A stretch of 64,000 nt of DNA from Streptomyces olivochromogenes (GCF_021538895.1 NZ_JADDRL010000028.1:30127-94126); one strand, 5' to 3'. Positions 15,814 to 26,225 are shown, counted from the stretch's first letter. Numbers and translations are program-made. The notes: generated from the letters alone by a model not told the origin.

Positions 15814-18615
15814 TCAGCATTCCACCCCGGCAAGAGCCAAGTGGCGCGCTAGATCCGTGCGGGAGCGGATATCGAGTTTTCGGTAGATCCGAGTCAGGTG
15901 GGCCTCGACCGTCTTGCGCGACAAGAAGAGAGCGGTTGCCGCCTCCATGTTGCTGAGGCCCTTGCCTATCGCGCGCGCCACCTGGAGTTCCTGCGCTGTC
16001 AGGAGTTCCACGTGCGCTGACCCTGGTGCTCCTTGCCCTGTGGCGGCCAGCTCTGCACAGGCTCTCGCCTGCCATGAGGAGGCGCCGAGGACGCCGAAGG
16101 CCCGCCGAGCGGACATGAGCGGCTCTCGGGCGGCCGCGGGGCGACGCAGCCGGCGCAGCGCCGCTCCGGCCACCAGCCGGGTCCGCGCCAGTTCGAAGGG
16201 CATGTCACGGCGTGCGTGGTGCTGCTCCGCGACAGCCAGCCATTCCTCGGCTCCGTCGGCGGACTCGGCGAGCATGGCGCGGCACCGCGCATGGGCTGCT
16301 GCGGGCCAGGCCAGCTCTGTTGCCGCCGCGCTCTCATCGAGCCAGGCGGTCAGTTCCGTTGCTCGCTGCCTGTTTCCTGCGCGGACCTGTGCCTCCGCGA
16401 GGTCCGGGACGAATGGCAGAAGGCCGGGGTTGGTCAGGCCCATCTCTTCGGCCAGTGTGAACGCCCGTTCCAGCCGGGCTTGACAGGAACGGAGGTCCCC
16501 CACGGCCAGCGCTGCCGATCCGAGGGCCGCCTCTGCGAAGACGTCGAGGCCTCGGACATCGCGACCACAGCGCTGCTCGTACTGCGCGATGCGCTCCTCG
16601 GAAGCCGTCCGGTCTCCGCGCAGTCCGTCCAGACGGGCCAGCAGGGTCAGCACATAGCCGGTCGTGGCCGCATGCCCCAGTTTCCTTGACCAGCGCAGCG
16701 CTTCGTTGCCGTCGGCGCGGGCCGCGGTCCAGTTTCGCCACGACTCCATGGCGCAGCGGTTCACCAGAGCGGGCGCCAGCAGGGACGGGACGTCGTCGCG
16801 CCTGGCGCAGTCGATCACGGTGTCGAGCACCTCACGGGCCGCGTCGTCCTCGTCCACCCAGGACAGCCCCATCCCGATCTGCGTCGCCCAGAACCCTGCT
16901 TCCAAAGTCCATCTCTCGCGCACCTGAACCGTACGCTGCGCGGGCAACAGAAGGGCGCGGGCCTCGGGAACCTGCCCCGTCAGCGCCCGGGTCATTCCGT
17001 TGACCGCGGCGGCGAGGAGCTGTAGCTCTGCAGCCGGCTCGGCCAGGTCGGCGCAGCGCGCGGCGGCAGCGGTCGCCGACGTGATCCGCCCGTCCATCAA
17101 CGCCGGCACGGCGGCTGCTCCGTAGAGTGCGCAGGCCCGCGCCCGATCAACGGATTCGACTGCTCGTGCCGCAGTGGTCAGCAGCTGGTGCGCACGGCCC
17201 GGCATCCCCAGCCATCCGCATGCCTGTCCCCGGAGAAGCTCGATGTCGGCGGTGAGCCGGGGGTCGGCGCTCCAACGCAGCGCCTGGTCGCACCAATGGG
17301 CTGCGTCGCTGGTGTCACCACTGTGGAAGGCGTCCGTGGCCGCGCGCAGCAACCGCACTGCCTTGTCTGGCTCGTCCGGCGACAGTTCCGCGGCTCGATG
17401 CCACGCCCGGGCCGCCATCCCGAGGGCGCCGCGCTGTTCCTCCCGGCAGGCCGTGGCGGCGAGGGCTACGGCCAGGGAAGCGTCCGGTCCAGCCGTGGCT
17501 GCTGCCAGGTACCAGGTGTGCAACTCGCCCGAGGAGGTCTTGGCCCAGGCCTGGTACGCGCGCAGACGCTCGGAGGTTGGGCAGCGCCCCAGGAGCAGCG
17601 GTCGCAGCACCGGGTGCCCAAGCTCATAGGTCCCTGCCACAGCCCGTACCAGACCCACTTCCTCTGCGGCATCGAGCGCGCCCAGGAACAGCCCGGCCAT
17701 GTCCAGCACACGTTCCAGCGCCGCGACGTCGGCTGAAACGCTGGTTGCCAGATACAGCAGGGCTTCCCGAGTCTCACCGGGAACGCTGTTCATGAGCCGC
17801 TGCCAGGCCCGCTCCACCCGTGCCCCTGGTATTTGCCAGGCCTCGTCCCACGGCGGGGTGCCCGACTCGAGGACCCGGCTCAGCACTGCCGCGTACTCCA
17901 CCAGAACGAGGGGGTTCCCCCTGCTCAGAGCGACGATGCGGTCTGCCGGGAAAGCGAATGGATCCAGTTCGCGGCTGCTCAGCACTTCCCTGCTCGCATC
18001 CTCATCCAGCGCCTCCAGCGCCAGGTGCGGTACGCCCTCCCAGCCGTCCTGGCGCCCCGGTCCGGTTCCCGTCGCCATCACCAGCACGACCCGTTCGGCA
18101 GCCACTCGGCGCGCCACGAACTGCAGGACGCGGCGCGAGGCAGGATCCACCCAATGCAGGTCGTCGACCAGGACCACGACCGGCTCGACCTTCCCGGCGG
18201 TGGACAGCACACACAGCGCACCCGCACACGCGGCGTACGGATCGGGGTCATCGGCGTCCGACAGGGCGAAGCACCCTTCGAGCGCCCTGAGCTGTCGTGG
18301 CGGCAGCTGTGCGAAGTGCGGGCGGAGCGGCAGCAGAAGGTCGGCGAGCACCGCGTAGGGAAGCAGAGTTTCCGACTCGGCGCCGCGGGATCGGAGCACG
18401 CGGATGCCGTCGCGTCGTGTGGCGTAGTCAAGCATCGTGCTCTTCCCGATGCCCGGTTCCCCGTACAGCAGCAGGGCCGCACCGCCATCCATTGCGGATT
18501 CGAGCAATCCGTCAAGGAGCCGGCACTCCCGCTGCCGTCCGGTTGGCACGTTCTGACAGGTCCCGGCTCCGGCCGGGGGCGCATCTGCGTCCCTCTGTGG
18601 CACCGGATGGCTCAT
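15814..18615 (-). CDS. Large ATP-binding LuxR-family (LAL) regulator next to the Tc locus
   Basis: A 933-residue regulator. An N-terminal AAA-type ATPase has Walker A LLYGEPGIGKSTM (about residues 50-62) and Walker B VVVLVDDLHWVDPASRR. A long helical TPR/MalT-like region fills the middle, and a C-terminal LuxR helix-turn-helix covers LTAQELQVARAIGKGLSNME and LSRKTVEAHLTRIYRKLDIR. The ATG at 18615 has GGGGGGAG upstream; the frame stays open far upstream, but that region is antisense to the toxin gene. LAL proteins are usually activators responding to small molecules or ATP state. It is divergent from the Tc operon across 240 bases, so direct control is the simplest reading. Confidence 0.92.
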   Translation of the reverse strand: MSHPVPQRDADAPPAGAGTCQNVPTGRQRECRLLDGLLESAMDGGAALLLYGEPGIGKSTMLDYATRRDGIRVLRSRGAESETLLPYAVLADLLLPLRPHFAQLPPRQLRALEGCFALSDADDPDPYAACAGALCVLSTAGKVEPVVVLVDDLHWVDPASRRVLQFVARRVAAERVVLVMATGTGPGRQDGWEGVPHLALEALDEDASREVLSSRELDPFAFPADRIVALSRGNPLVLVEYAAVLSRVLESGTPPWDEAWQIPGARVERAWQRLMNSVPGETREALLYLATSVSADVAALERVLDMAGLFLGALDAAEEVGLVRAVAGTYELGHPVLRPLLLGRCPTSERLRAYQAWAKTSSGELHTWYLAAATAGPDASLAVALAATACREEQRGALGMAARAWHRAAELSPDEPDKAVRLLRAATDAFHSGDTSDAAHWCDQALRWSADPRLTADIELLRGQACGWLGMPGRAHQLLTTAARAVESVDRARACALYGAAAVPALMDGRITSATAAAARCADLAEPAAELQLLAAAVNGMTRALTGQVPEARALLLPAQRTVQVRERWTLEAGFWATQIGMGLSWVDEDDAAREVLDTVIDCARRDDVPSLLAPALVNRCAMESWRNWTAARADGNEALRWSRKLGHAATTGYVLTLLARLDGLRGDRTASEERIAQYEQRCGRDVRGLDVFAEAALGSAALAVGDLRSCQARLERAFTLAEEMGLTNPGLLPFVPDLAEAQVRAGNRQRATELTAWLDESAAATELAWPAAAHARCRAMLAESADGAEEWLAVAEQHHARRDMPFELARTRLVAGAALRRLRRPAAAREPLMSARRAFGVLGASSWQARACAELAATGQGAPGSAHVELLTAQELQVARAIGKGLSNMEAATALFLSRKTVEAHLTRIYRKLDIRSRTDLARHLALAGVEC

Positions 18616-18855
18616 AGCTCCCCCCGACTTCGCGTCCCGGCGCCCACGAGCACCGCCCCATGACCAGAGTGCCCGTACCAGCGCGTGCGCGCCGCCGGTG
18701 TAGGGACTTCCCGTGTAGCGCTGCTGCACGGAAAGGAGTTGGGTGTGCCGCGAACGGCGTACAGGAGGTGACGCCTTGACGGCAGCCGACGAACCGCGCC
18801 GGGGCAGAGAAGCACGCAACGTGTGCCACTGCCCTTCGGGAGAAGGGAACCAGCC
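18616..18855. promoter_or_regulatory. Divergent control region of the LAL regulator and Tc operon
   Basis: This 240-base gap contains a GCGCGTGCGCGC palindrome (around 18682) and two strong ribosome-site-like sequences on the plus strand: AAGGAG near 18740 followed by GTG and 8 codons (VPRTAYRR), and AGGAGG near 18763 followed by a TTG at 18776. The TTG frame runs into the toxin gene out of phase. The toxin's own ATG at 18856 has a weaker GGGAGAAGGGAA. A short leader-peptide layout is possible. Confidence 0.5.
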
Positions 18856-21800
18856 ATGGCCGAGGCCGTGCATGAGGGGGCGCCCGAAGCCGCCCGGCAC
18901 GACGATGCTCTCGCGCTTCCCGCGGTCTGTCTGCCGCGGGGCGGCGGTGCGATCCGCGGCATCGACGAGACCTTCACCACGATGCCCGCCACCGGCACCG
19001 GCGCGCTGACGATCCCGCTCGCCCTCAGTCCCGGCCGGCCCGGAGCCACCCCGCAGCTGGCTCTCACCTACAGCTCCGGTACGGGCAACGGACGGTGGGG
19101 CATCGGATGGGACCTCTCCCTCGCCTCCGTCACCCGACGGACCGATCGGGGGCTGCCCCGGTACCGGGACGTCGCCCCGGACTCCGACGATCACCTCTTC
19201 CTCGGGCAGGAACTCGTCCCCGAACTGCGGGCGACCGGCGGCGTCTGGCGGCACCCGGCGACCGACCGCGACGGCTGGCGCATCGAGCGCTACCGCCCCC
19301 GCGTCGAGGCGGCGTTCACCCGTATCGAGCGCTGGACCGAGATCGCGACCGGGGTCGCCCACTGGCGCACCGTCAGCCGCGACAACGTCACCACGCTCTA
19401 CGGCACGAGCAGCGAGAACCGGATCGCCGACCCCGACGACGCCCGCCGAGTCTTCACCTGGCTGGCCTGCGAGAGCCACGACGACAAGGGCAACGCCGTC
19501 CTGTACCGGTACACCGCCGAGGACGCGGCCGACGTGGACCTGCGCCAGACCCACGAGTACGGGTCGCGCCCGCGCGCGACCCAACGGCACATCAAGCGAA
19601 TCCTGTACGGCAACCGGGCACCGTACGTACCGGGGGAGCGGCTGACCGACCGTGCGGACTGGATGTTCGAGGCGGTCTTCGACTACGGAGAGCACCTCGG
19701 CGAAGCACCGTCACCGCAGCCGGCGCACGGACGGACCTGGGCCTGCCGCCGGGATCCGTTCTCGACGTACCGTGCCGGGTTCGAGATACGCAGCTACCGC
19801 CTCTGCCAACGGGTCCTGATGTTCCACCACTTCCCCCAGGCCGCCGGTGTCGGTCGCGACTGCCTGGTCCGCTCCATGGACTTCACCTACCGTGGGGACC
19901 CGGTCCGGGGCGAGCCGCGCGGGTCACTCCTCGCCTCGGTCACCGTTCACGGCTACACCAGGCATTCCGGCGGCTACCAGAAGAAGTCCCTGCCGCCGCT
20001 CGACCTCACCTACAGTACGGCCGAGGTGAGCGACGAACTGCGCACCCTGGATCCCCGCAGCGCTGCCCAGCTGCCGGCCGGTGCGACGCAGTGGGCCGAC
20101 CTCCAGGGCGAGGGGCTGGCCGGCGCGCTGGTCGAGGTGCCGGACGGCTGGCTGTACAAGGCCAACCTCGGTCCGCTGAGCGCCGACGGCGCCGCCCGCC
20201 TGGGACCGGCGATGCCGGTGGCTACGCGTCCGACGACCGGCCGCCACGGGCGACTTGCCGACCTCGCGGGCGACGGGCGCCCCCAACTCATGGACTTCAC
20301 GCGCCCCGTCGCCGGGTTCCACACCCGCACCCAGCCGGGCGGCTGGTCGCCCTTCACCCCCTTCCGCTCGTTGCCGGACATCGACTGGGCCGACCCGAAC
20401 CTGCGGCTGCTCGACATCACCGGAGACGGCCGGCCCGACGCCCTGCTGACCGATGACGAGGCGCTGACGTACTACCCGTCACTGGGCGAGGAGGGCTTCG
20501 GACCGCCGCTGCGCATCCCGTGGGAGCGCGACGAACGGGCGGGCCCGCGGCTGCTGTTCGACGACGGCACGCAGACCGTCTTCACGGCCGACATGTGCGG
20601 CGACGGCCTCGCGGCTCTGGTGCGCATCCGAAACGGCGAGATCTGCTACTGGCCGTGTGTCGGAGGCCGGTTCGGCGCGAAGGTCACCATGGACGACGCT
20701 CCGTGGTTCGACACGGCCGAGCGGTTCGACCCCCGGCGCATCCGGCTCCTCGACACCGACGGCAACGGCTGCGCCGACATCTGCTACCTGGGCCCCGACT
20801 CGGTCCGCCTCTGGCTCAACCAGTGCGGCAACCGCTGGGACCCGCCGCGCAGCCTCACCGCACTGCCCCGTGGTACAGGCTCCGCCGACGTCACCGTCAC
20901 CGACCTGCTCGGCAACGGCACCGCCTGCCTCGTCCTGACCCCGACCGGCCCGGACGGCGGCCGCGCCGAGGTGCGCTACCTCGACCTCATGGGCGGGACG
21001 AAACCCCATCTGCTGACGGAGATTCGCAACAACCTCGGCGCGGAGACCCTCATCACCTACGCCCCGTCGACGAGGTATTACCTCGCGGACCGGGCCGCGG
21101 GCACCCCCTGGGTCACCCGGCTGCCGTTCCCCGTCCACGTCGTCGCCTCGGTCCGCACCCGCGACCGGATCGCCGACAGCCTCTTCACCACGCGCTACTC
21201 GTACCACCACGGGCACTACGAGGACCGCGAGTTCCGCGGCTTCGGCCGCGTGGACCAGCTGGACACCGAGGAGTACGACGTCCTGCGCGGCAGCGGCCCG
21301 CCGCCCGCCAACGTCGACGCCGCCTCGCACGTCCCGCCCGTCCTGACCCGCACCTGGTACCACACCGGCGCCTTGACCTGGGGTGGCCGCATCTCCCGCC
21401 AGTACGAGAGCGAGTACCACCGCGAACCGGGCCTGCCCGCCGGGGACCTGCTGCTGCCGGACACCGTGCTGCCGCGGCCGGCCATGTCACCGGCCGACGA
21501 GCGCGAGGCCCGACGCGCGCTGAAGGGGTCGGTGCTCCGCCAGGAGATCTACGCTCTCGACTCCGCCGGCGGTGTGCCGTACCCCGGAACCGGTGTGCCG
21601 TACACGGTCTCCGAGCGCAACCACACCATCGAGCAGTGGCAGCCGGTGGCCGCGGGCAACCGGCACGCCGTGACCTCGGTGCACGCGCGCGAGACGGTCG
21701 ACTTCCACTACGAGCGCACCACGGACCCCAGGGTCAGTCACACTCTGACGCTGAAGACGGACGCCTACGGCAACGTGCTTGCCGCCGCCGCGATCGCCTA

Positions 21801-24800
21801 CGGCCGGCGCGGCGACGACCCGGACCTGCCGGCCGAGGACCAGGCACGGCAGCGGCACACCCACGTCACCTGCACGGAGACCGACCACACCCGGCCGGTC
21901 GAGGAGGCGGACGCCTACCGTGCCCCGATGCCGTGCGACGCCCGCACCTACGAGCTGTACGGCCTGAGCTCGCCCGCTCCGCGCCACCGGCTGCTGTCGT
22001 TCGCCGCCGTCGAGGCCGCGTGTGCCGCCGCCGCGGCCGCGCCCGAAGTGCCGTACGAGGACGACCTGGGCACCGGTGTGCCCGCCGGAGCGGTGCGACG
22101 GCGGCGGATCGAGCACGTCCGGACCCTGTTTCGGCGCGAGGACCTGGACGACGGCCAAGGGGCGCTCCCGCTCGGCCGGACGGGGCCGCGCGCGCTGCCG
22201 CACACCACCTTGAAGCTGGCCCTCACCCCCGGCCTCCTCACCCGGGCGTACCAGCGCGACGGCCAGGACCTGCTGCCGGCCCCGGACCGCGCCGCGATGC
22301 TCGGTACCGAGGGTGGTTACCGGGACGAGGCGGGCGGCTGGTGGCTGCCGTCGGGCCGGGTCTTCTACTCGGAGGACCCTCTGGACACACCCGCCGTCGA
22401 ACTGGCGGCCGCACAGGGCGGGTTCTTCCTGCCGACCCGCTTCCGCGACCCGTTCGGACACGACAGCCTCGTGGCGTACGACGACGAGGCACTGCTGGTC
22501 CGCCGGACCCGGGACCCGGTGGGGAACGTCGTCACGGCCGACAACGACTACCGGGTCCTCAAGCCCCGCCTGGTCACCGACGCCAACGGCAACCGCACCG
22601 AGGCCGTCTTCGACAGCCTGGGCCTCGTGGCCGCAACCGCGGTCATGAGCGAGGCGACCGAGTCGCTCGGTGACTCGACGGCCGGGCTCACCGCGGACCC
22701 GACCGACGGCCAGGTCGCGGACTACCTGCGCGACCCGCTCGCCGACCCGCACACGCTGCTCGCCGGGGCCACCACCCGCCTGGTGTACGACCTGTTCGCC
22801 TACCACCGCACCCGCGCATCAGCCCGCCCCGCCCCGCCGGTAGTGGCGACCCTGAGCCGCGAGACCCACGCGTCCGCACTGGGCGCCGGAGAGAAGACCG
22901 CCGTCCAGCACCGGCTGATCTACGGCGACGGCTTCGGCCGCGAGATCCAGACCAAGGTATGCGCGGAGCCCGACGCGGCGGGGGCACCGCAGTGGGTGGG
23001 CTCCGGCTGGACCGTCTTCAACAACAAGGGCAATCCGGTACGCCGCTTCGAACCCTTCTTCAGCCCGCGGCCCGGCTTCGAGTACGAGAAGACCGTCGGT
23101 GTCAGCGCGATCCTGCTCTACGACCCGTTGCAGCGCGTCGTCGCCACCGTGCACCCGGACCACACCTACGACAAGGTCGTCTTCGACGCCTGGCAGCAGA
23201 CGACGTGGGACGTCAACGACACCGTGCTGCGCGCGGACCCCGTCTCCGACCCCGACGTGGGCGCACTGATCGCCCGGCTGCCGCGAGACGACGTACTGCC
23301 GACCTGGTACACGAGCCGCGCGGACGGCAGTCTCGGTCCCCGTGAGCAGGCCGCGGCCGTGAAGGCGTCGGCCCACGACGGCACCCCCTCCCGCACGGAC
23401 CTCGACGCGCTCGGCCGGGTCTTCCGCACCGTGACCCTCTCCGCGAAGAACACCGTGCACATCGCGCGGCAGCGCCTCGGCATCGAGGGGAACGTGCGCG
23501 AAGTGCGGGACGCGCGGGGTCGGTTGGTCATGCTCTACGACTACGACCTGCTGGGCCGCCGGATCCGTACGGCGAGCATGGAGGCGGGGACGCGGTGGAT
23601 GCTGCCGGACGCGACGGATCGGCAACTGTACGGCTGGGACAGCCGGGGCCACCGGATGCGTACGGTCCACGACGCGGCACGGCGGCCGGTGGAGGTGTGG
23701 CTGCGGGACGCGTCCGGGGCGGACGTGCTCACTGACCGGACGGTCTACGGAGAAGGGCAGGGCGCGGGGGCGAACCTGCGGGGCAAGCCGTACCGGATCC
23801 ATGATCAGGCAGGGGTCACGACCTTCACCGACTACGACTTCAAGGGCAACCTCGTGGCGTCCCGCCGCGCCCTGGCCACGGCCTACCGCACCCTCCCGGA
23901 CTGGTCGGCGAATCCGCCCCTGGAACCGGAGTTCGCCCCGGCGACCACGGCGTATGACGCGCTGAACCGCCCCGTCGCCGTGACGACGCCGGACGGCAGC
24001 ACGACCGTGCCCGGCTACAACGAGGCGGGTCTGCTGGAGACCGTGTCCGTGTCGGTGCGCGGTGCGGCACCTGGGACCCTGGTGACGGACGTCGACTACA
24101 ACGCCAGGGGGCAGCGCACCCGGGTCGAGTACGGCAACGGGGCGGCCACGGAGTACAGGTACGACGAGCGGACCTTCCGCCTGCGGCGACTGCACACGCT
24201 GCGCGGCGGCACGGCTTATCAGGACCTGTTGTACACCTACGACCCAGCCGGGAACATCACCGCTGTCCGGGACGACGCGCAGCAGACGGAGTTCTTCCGC
24301 AACGTCCGCGTGGAGCCGGAGGCAGGGTTCACGTACGACGCGCTCTACCGCCTGACGGAGGCCACCGGCCGCGAGGACCTGAGCCTCCTCACGGCCGGCG
24401 CGGTCGCCCCGCTGACGGACCACCCCGGCGACCGCAACCTGCTGGGCCGCTACACCGAGTCCTACGTCTACGACCTCGCGGGCAACCTCGACCGGCTCAC
24501 CCATGTCGGCAGCGACCCGGCCCACCCCGGATGGGTCCGGCTCTTCGGTCACGAGGAGCCGAGCGCCCTCGACGCGGCGGAGCACAGCAACCGCCTGTCC
24601 TGGACCCGCTTCGAGAGCTCGACGGCGAAGGAGCCGTACACGTACGACGCCCACGGCAACACCACGACCATGCCGCACCTGCCGGTGATGACCTGGGACC
24701 ACCGCGACCAACTCCATTCCACGGCCTCGACGGTGACCGCGCCGGACGCGACCCCCACCACCACGTACTACGTGTACGACAGCGCGGGCACCCGCGTCCG

Positions 24801-26205
24801 CAAGGTGACCGAGTCACCGTCCGGAAAACGCCTGCACGAACGCGTCTACCTGGGCGGCGTCGAGTTCTACCGCGCCTACGACCCCAACGGTACGACGGTG
24901 ACGCTGGAACGCCAGACCCTTCACGTCATGGCCGACACCCACCGCCTGGCGTTGATCGAAAGCCGCACCACAGGCAACGACGGCTCCCCGGCGAAGCTGG
25001 TCCGCTACCAGTTCGGCGACCATCTCGACTCCGCCACACTGGAGTTGAGCGACACCGGCCGGGTCATCTCCTACGAGGAGTACCACCCGTACGGCACGAC
25101 CGCCTACCGAGCGAGTGGCAGCCGAACCGATCCCCCGAAGCGGTACGGCTTCACGGGCAAGGAACGGGACGAGGAGAGCCGACTGGGGTATCACGGGGCT
25201 CGGTATTACGCGGCTTGGCTGGGGAGATGGACCAGTGCCGATCCGTCAGGTATCACCGACGGCCTCAATGCGTACGCGTATGTGCGAGGGAACCCGGTAC
25301 GGAACGTGGACCGAGACGGCGAGCGTTGTATAGAGGCGGAAGGCGTGGTCTGTCTCACTTACCGGATGGATGACACGCTGGGCAAAGGGCCCTCGCACCT
25401 TATTCAGGTGCCGGGTATTGAAAGCATGGGCTGGCCCAAGAATTTCCAAGGGAGCCGCGCGTACGTGGGGACGTTGGTCGACGTCCAGTACCCGAAATCA
25501 AGAACGGAATTCGAGGTCGTCCCCCCGCCCGAGTCGACCGCGCCTCGCCCTGACGTTCCCGAGAAGAAGGCCCCGGCTCGGCCGATGGTCACCGTCAGTG
25601 CCCCCAAGAAGTCGGTCCCGCTCGTGGCACGCACCCGCGTGGAACCGGAGAAGTCGGCAAGCAAACCGGTCGGCACCCAAGTGGCGGAACCGCCTTTCGT
25701 TCCCATCTCGGACAAGGAGTGGGAAGAGGGGAAGAGGAAGCTGCTGGAGGAGCACGAGCGAGGCCTGCGGCTCATTCACGAGAAGCTGATCGAAGACATC
25801 AAGAGGGCGCTGTTCACCGAGGTACCGGACAACGTGTCCACGGGGATGGGGTACATCGGGGCGGCTTGTCGCTTCGTGCGCTGCGGGCCTTACGGAAAGC
25901 TGGCGGAAGGCATAGGTCTGTTCGCGGACGTGATCGGCATCATGGGAACCGCCTACTACGAAGGCCTGGATGCCGGCGGGGGCAAGTTGGGCAGGAATGC
26001 TGCCGGACGTGCTTTTGAAGCCTTGATGAAGGCTGGGTTGAAGGCGAAGAACGTCCCGGAGCCACTCGCCGAGAAAATCACCTCCATCCTCTCGTTGGTC
26101 TTCGACAAATTGCTGGGAGACACAATTGAAAAGGGAATTCGCGGAATACTCCCGCACCCTGAGGGACCTCGGCTTCCCGAATCTCAACGGTCACCGCACG
26201 AATGA
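18856..26205 (+). CDS. Tc toxin TcB-TcC fusion (SpvB / RHS cocoon with variable effector tail)
   Basis: A 2449-residue fusion, about the summed length of TcdB and TccC proteins. Residues 25-330 form an SpvB/TcdB N-terminal domain (LPRGGGAIRGIDETFTTMPA; NGRWGIGWDLSLASVTRR). Residues 400-800 form the TcdB propeller with DITGDGRPDALLT-type repeats. The RHS/YD region runs to about 2090 and ends at the RHS core (YGFTGKERDEESRLGYHGAR; GRWTSADPSG, about 2095-2130). Residues 2156-2449 are a variable tail. In the family the BC protein forms a hollow cocoon holding the cleaved tail, docks on TcA and delivers the tail into target cells. No signal peptide is seen. It is the first gene of a three-gene operon; its stop overlaps an ATG by ATGA, but the next gene's preferred start is 21 bases on. 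Confidence 0.95.
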   Translation: MAEAVHEGAPEAARHDDALALPAVCLPRGGGAIRGIDETFTTMPATGTGALTIPLALSPGRPGATPQLALTYSSGTGNGRWGIGWDLSLASVTRRTDRGLPRYRDVAPDSDDHLFLGQELVPELRATGGVWRHPATDRDGWRIERYRPRVEAAFTRIERWTEIATGVAHWRTVSRDNVTTLYGTSSENRIADPDDARRVFTWLACESHDDKGNAVLYRYTAEDAADVDLRQTHEYGSRPRATQRHIKRILYGNRAPYVPGERLTDRADWMFEAVFDYGEHLGEAPSPQPAHGRTWACRRDPFSTYRAGFEIRSYRLCQRVLMFHHFPQAAGVGRDCLVRSMDFTYRGDPVRGEPRGSLLASVTVHGYTRHSGGYQKKSLPPLDLTYSTAEVSDELRTLDPRSAAQLPAGATQWADLQGEGLAGALVEVPDGWLYKANLGPLSADGAARLGPAMPVATRPTTGRHGRLADLAGDGRPQLMDFTRPVAGFHTRTQPGGWSPFTPFRSLPDIDWADPNLRLLDITGDGRPDALLTDDEALTYYPSLGEEGFGPPLRIPWERDERAGPRLLFDDGTQTVFTADMCGDGLAALVRIRNGEICYWPCVGGRFGAKVTMDDAPWFDTAERFDPRRIRLLDTDGNGCADICYLGPDSVRLWLNQCGNRWDPPRSLTALPRGTGSADVTVTDLLGNGTACLVLTPTGPDGGRAEVRYLDLMGGTKPHLLTEIRNNLGAETLITYAPSTRYYLADRAAGTPWVTRLPFPVHVVASVRTRDRIADSLFTTRYSYHHGHYEDREFRGFGRVDQLDTEEYDVLRGSGPPPANVDAASHVPPVLTRTWYHTGALTWGGRISRQYESEYHREPGLPAGDLLLPDTVLPRPAMSPADEREARRALKGSVLRQEIYALDSAGGVPYPGTGVPYTVSERNHTIEQWQPVAAGNRHAVTSVHARETVDFHYERTTDPRVSHTLTLKTDAYGNVLAAAAIAYGRRGDDPDLPAEDQARQRHTHVTCTETDHTRPVEEADAYRAPMPCDARTYELYGLSSPAPRHRLLSFAAVEAACAAAAAAPEVPYEDDLGTGVPAGAVRRRRIEHVRTLFRREDLDDGQGALPLGRTGPRALPHTTLKLALTPGLLTRAYQRDGQDLLPAPDRAAMLGTEGGYRDEAGGWWLPSGRVFYSEDPLDTPAVELAAAQGGFFLPTRFRDPFGHDSLVAYDDEALLVRRTRDPVGNVVTADNDYRVLKPRLVTDANGNRTEAVFDSLGLVAATAVMSEATESLGDSTAGLTADPTDGQVADYLRDPLADPHTLLAGATTRLVYDLFAYHRTRASARPAPPVVATLSRETHASALGAGEKTAVQHRLIYGDGFGREIQTKVCAEPDAAGAPQWVGSGWTVFNNKGNPVRRFEPFFSPRPGFEYEKTVGVSAILLYDPLQRVVATVHPDHTYDKVVFDAWQQTTWDVNDTVLRADPVSDPDVGALIARLPRDDVLPTWYTSRADGSLGPREQAAAVKASAHDGTPSRTDLDALGRVFRTVTLSAKNTVHIARQRLGIEGNVREVRDARGRLVMLYDYDLLGRRIRTASMEAGTRWMLPDATDRQLYGWDSRGHRMRTVHDAARRPVEVWLRDASGADVLTDRTVYGEGQGAGANLRGKPYRIHDQAGVTTFTDYDFKGNLVASRRALATAYRTLPDWSANPPLEPEFAPATTAYDALNRPVAVTTPDGSTTVPGYNEAGLLETVSVSVRGAAPGTLVTDVDYNARGQRTRVEYGNGAATEYRYDERTFRLRRLHTLRGGTAYQDLLYTYDPAGNITAVRDDAQQTEFFRNVRVEPEAGFTYDALYRLTEATGREDLSLLTAGAVAPLTDHPGDRNLLGRYTESYVYDLAGNLDRLTHVGSDPAHPGWVRLFGHEEPSALDAAEHSNRLSWTRFESSTAKEPYTYDAHGNTTTMPHLPVMTWDHRDQLHSTASTVTAPDATPTTTYYVYDSAGTRVRKVTESPSGKRLHERVYLGGVEFYRAYDPNGTTVTLERQTLHVMADTHRLALIESRTTGNDGSPAKLVRYQFGDHLDSATLELSDTGRVISYEEYHPYGTTAYRASGSRTDPPKRYGFTGKERDEESRLGYHGARYYAAWLGRWTSADPSGITDGLNAYAYVRGNPVRNVDRDGERCIEAEGVVCLTYRMDDTLGKGPSHLIQVPGIESMGWPKNFQGSRAYVGTLVDVQYPKSRTEFEVVPPPESTAPRPDVPEKKAPARPMVTVSAPKKSVPLVARTRVEPEKSASKPVGTQVAEPPFVPISDKEWEEGKRKLLEEHERGLRLIHEKLIEDIKRALFTEVPDNVSTGMGYIGAACRFVRCGPYGKLAEGIGLFADVIGIMGTAYYEGLDAGGGKLGRNAAGRAFEALMKAGLKAKNVPEPLAEKITSILSLVFDKLLGDTIEKGIRGILPHPEGPRLPESQRSPHE

Positions 26206-26225
26206 CGAACTCGAGGAGGCTCGGC

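Noticed and set aside
18616..19695. 360-codon N-terminal extension of the LuxR-type regulator
   Set aside because: It overlaps the toxin gene and divergent promoter. The regulator's natural start at 18615 has a strong ribosome site and its ATPase domain begins directly after.
20479..24717. Minus-strand frames of 300-630 codons under the TcB-TcC gene
   Set aside because: They are antisense shadows of the RHS/propeller coding sequence, lacking ribosome sites and domains.
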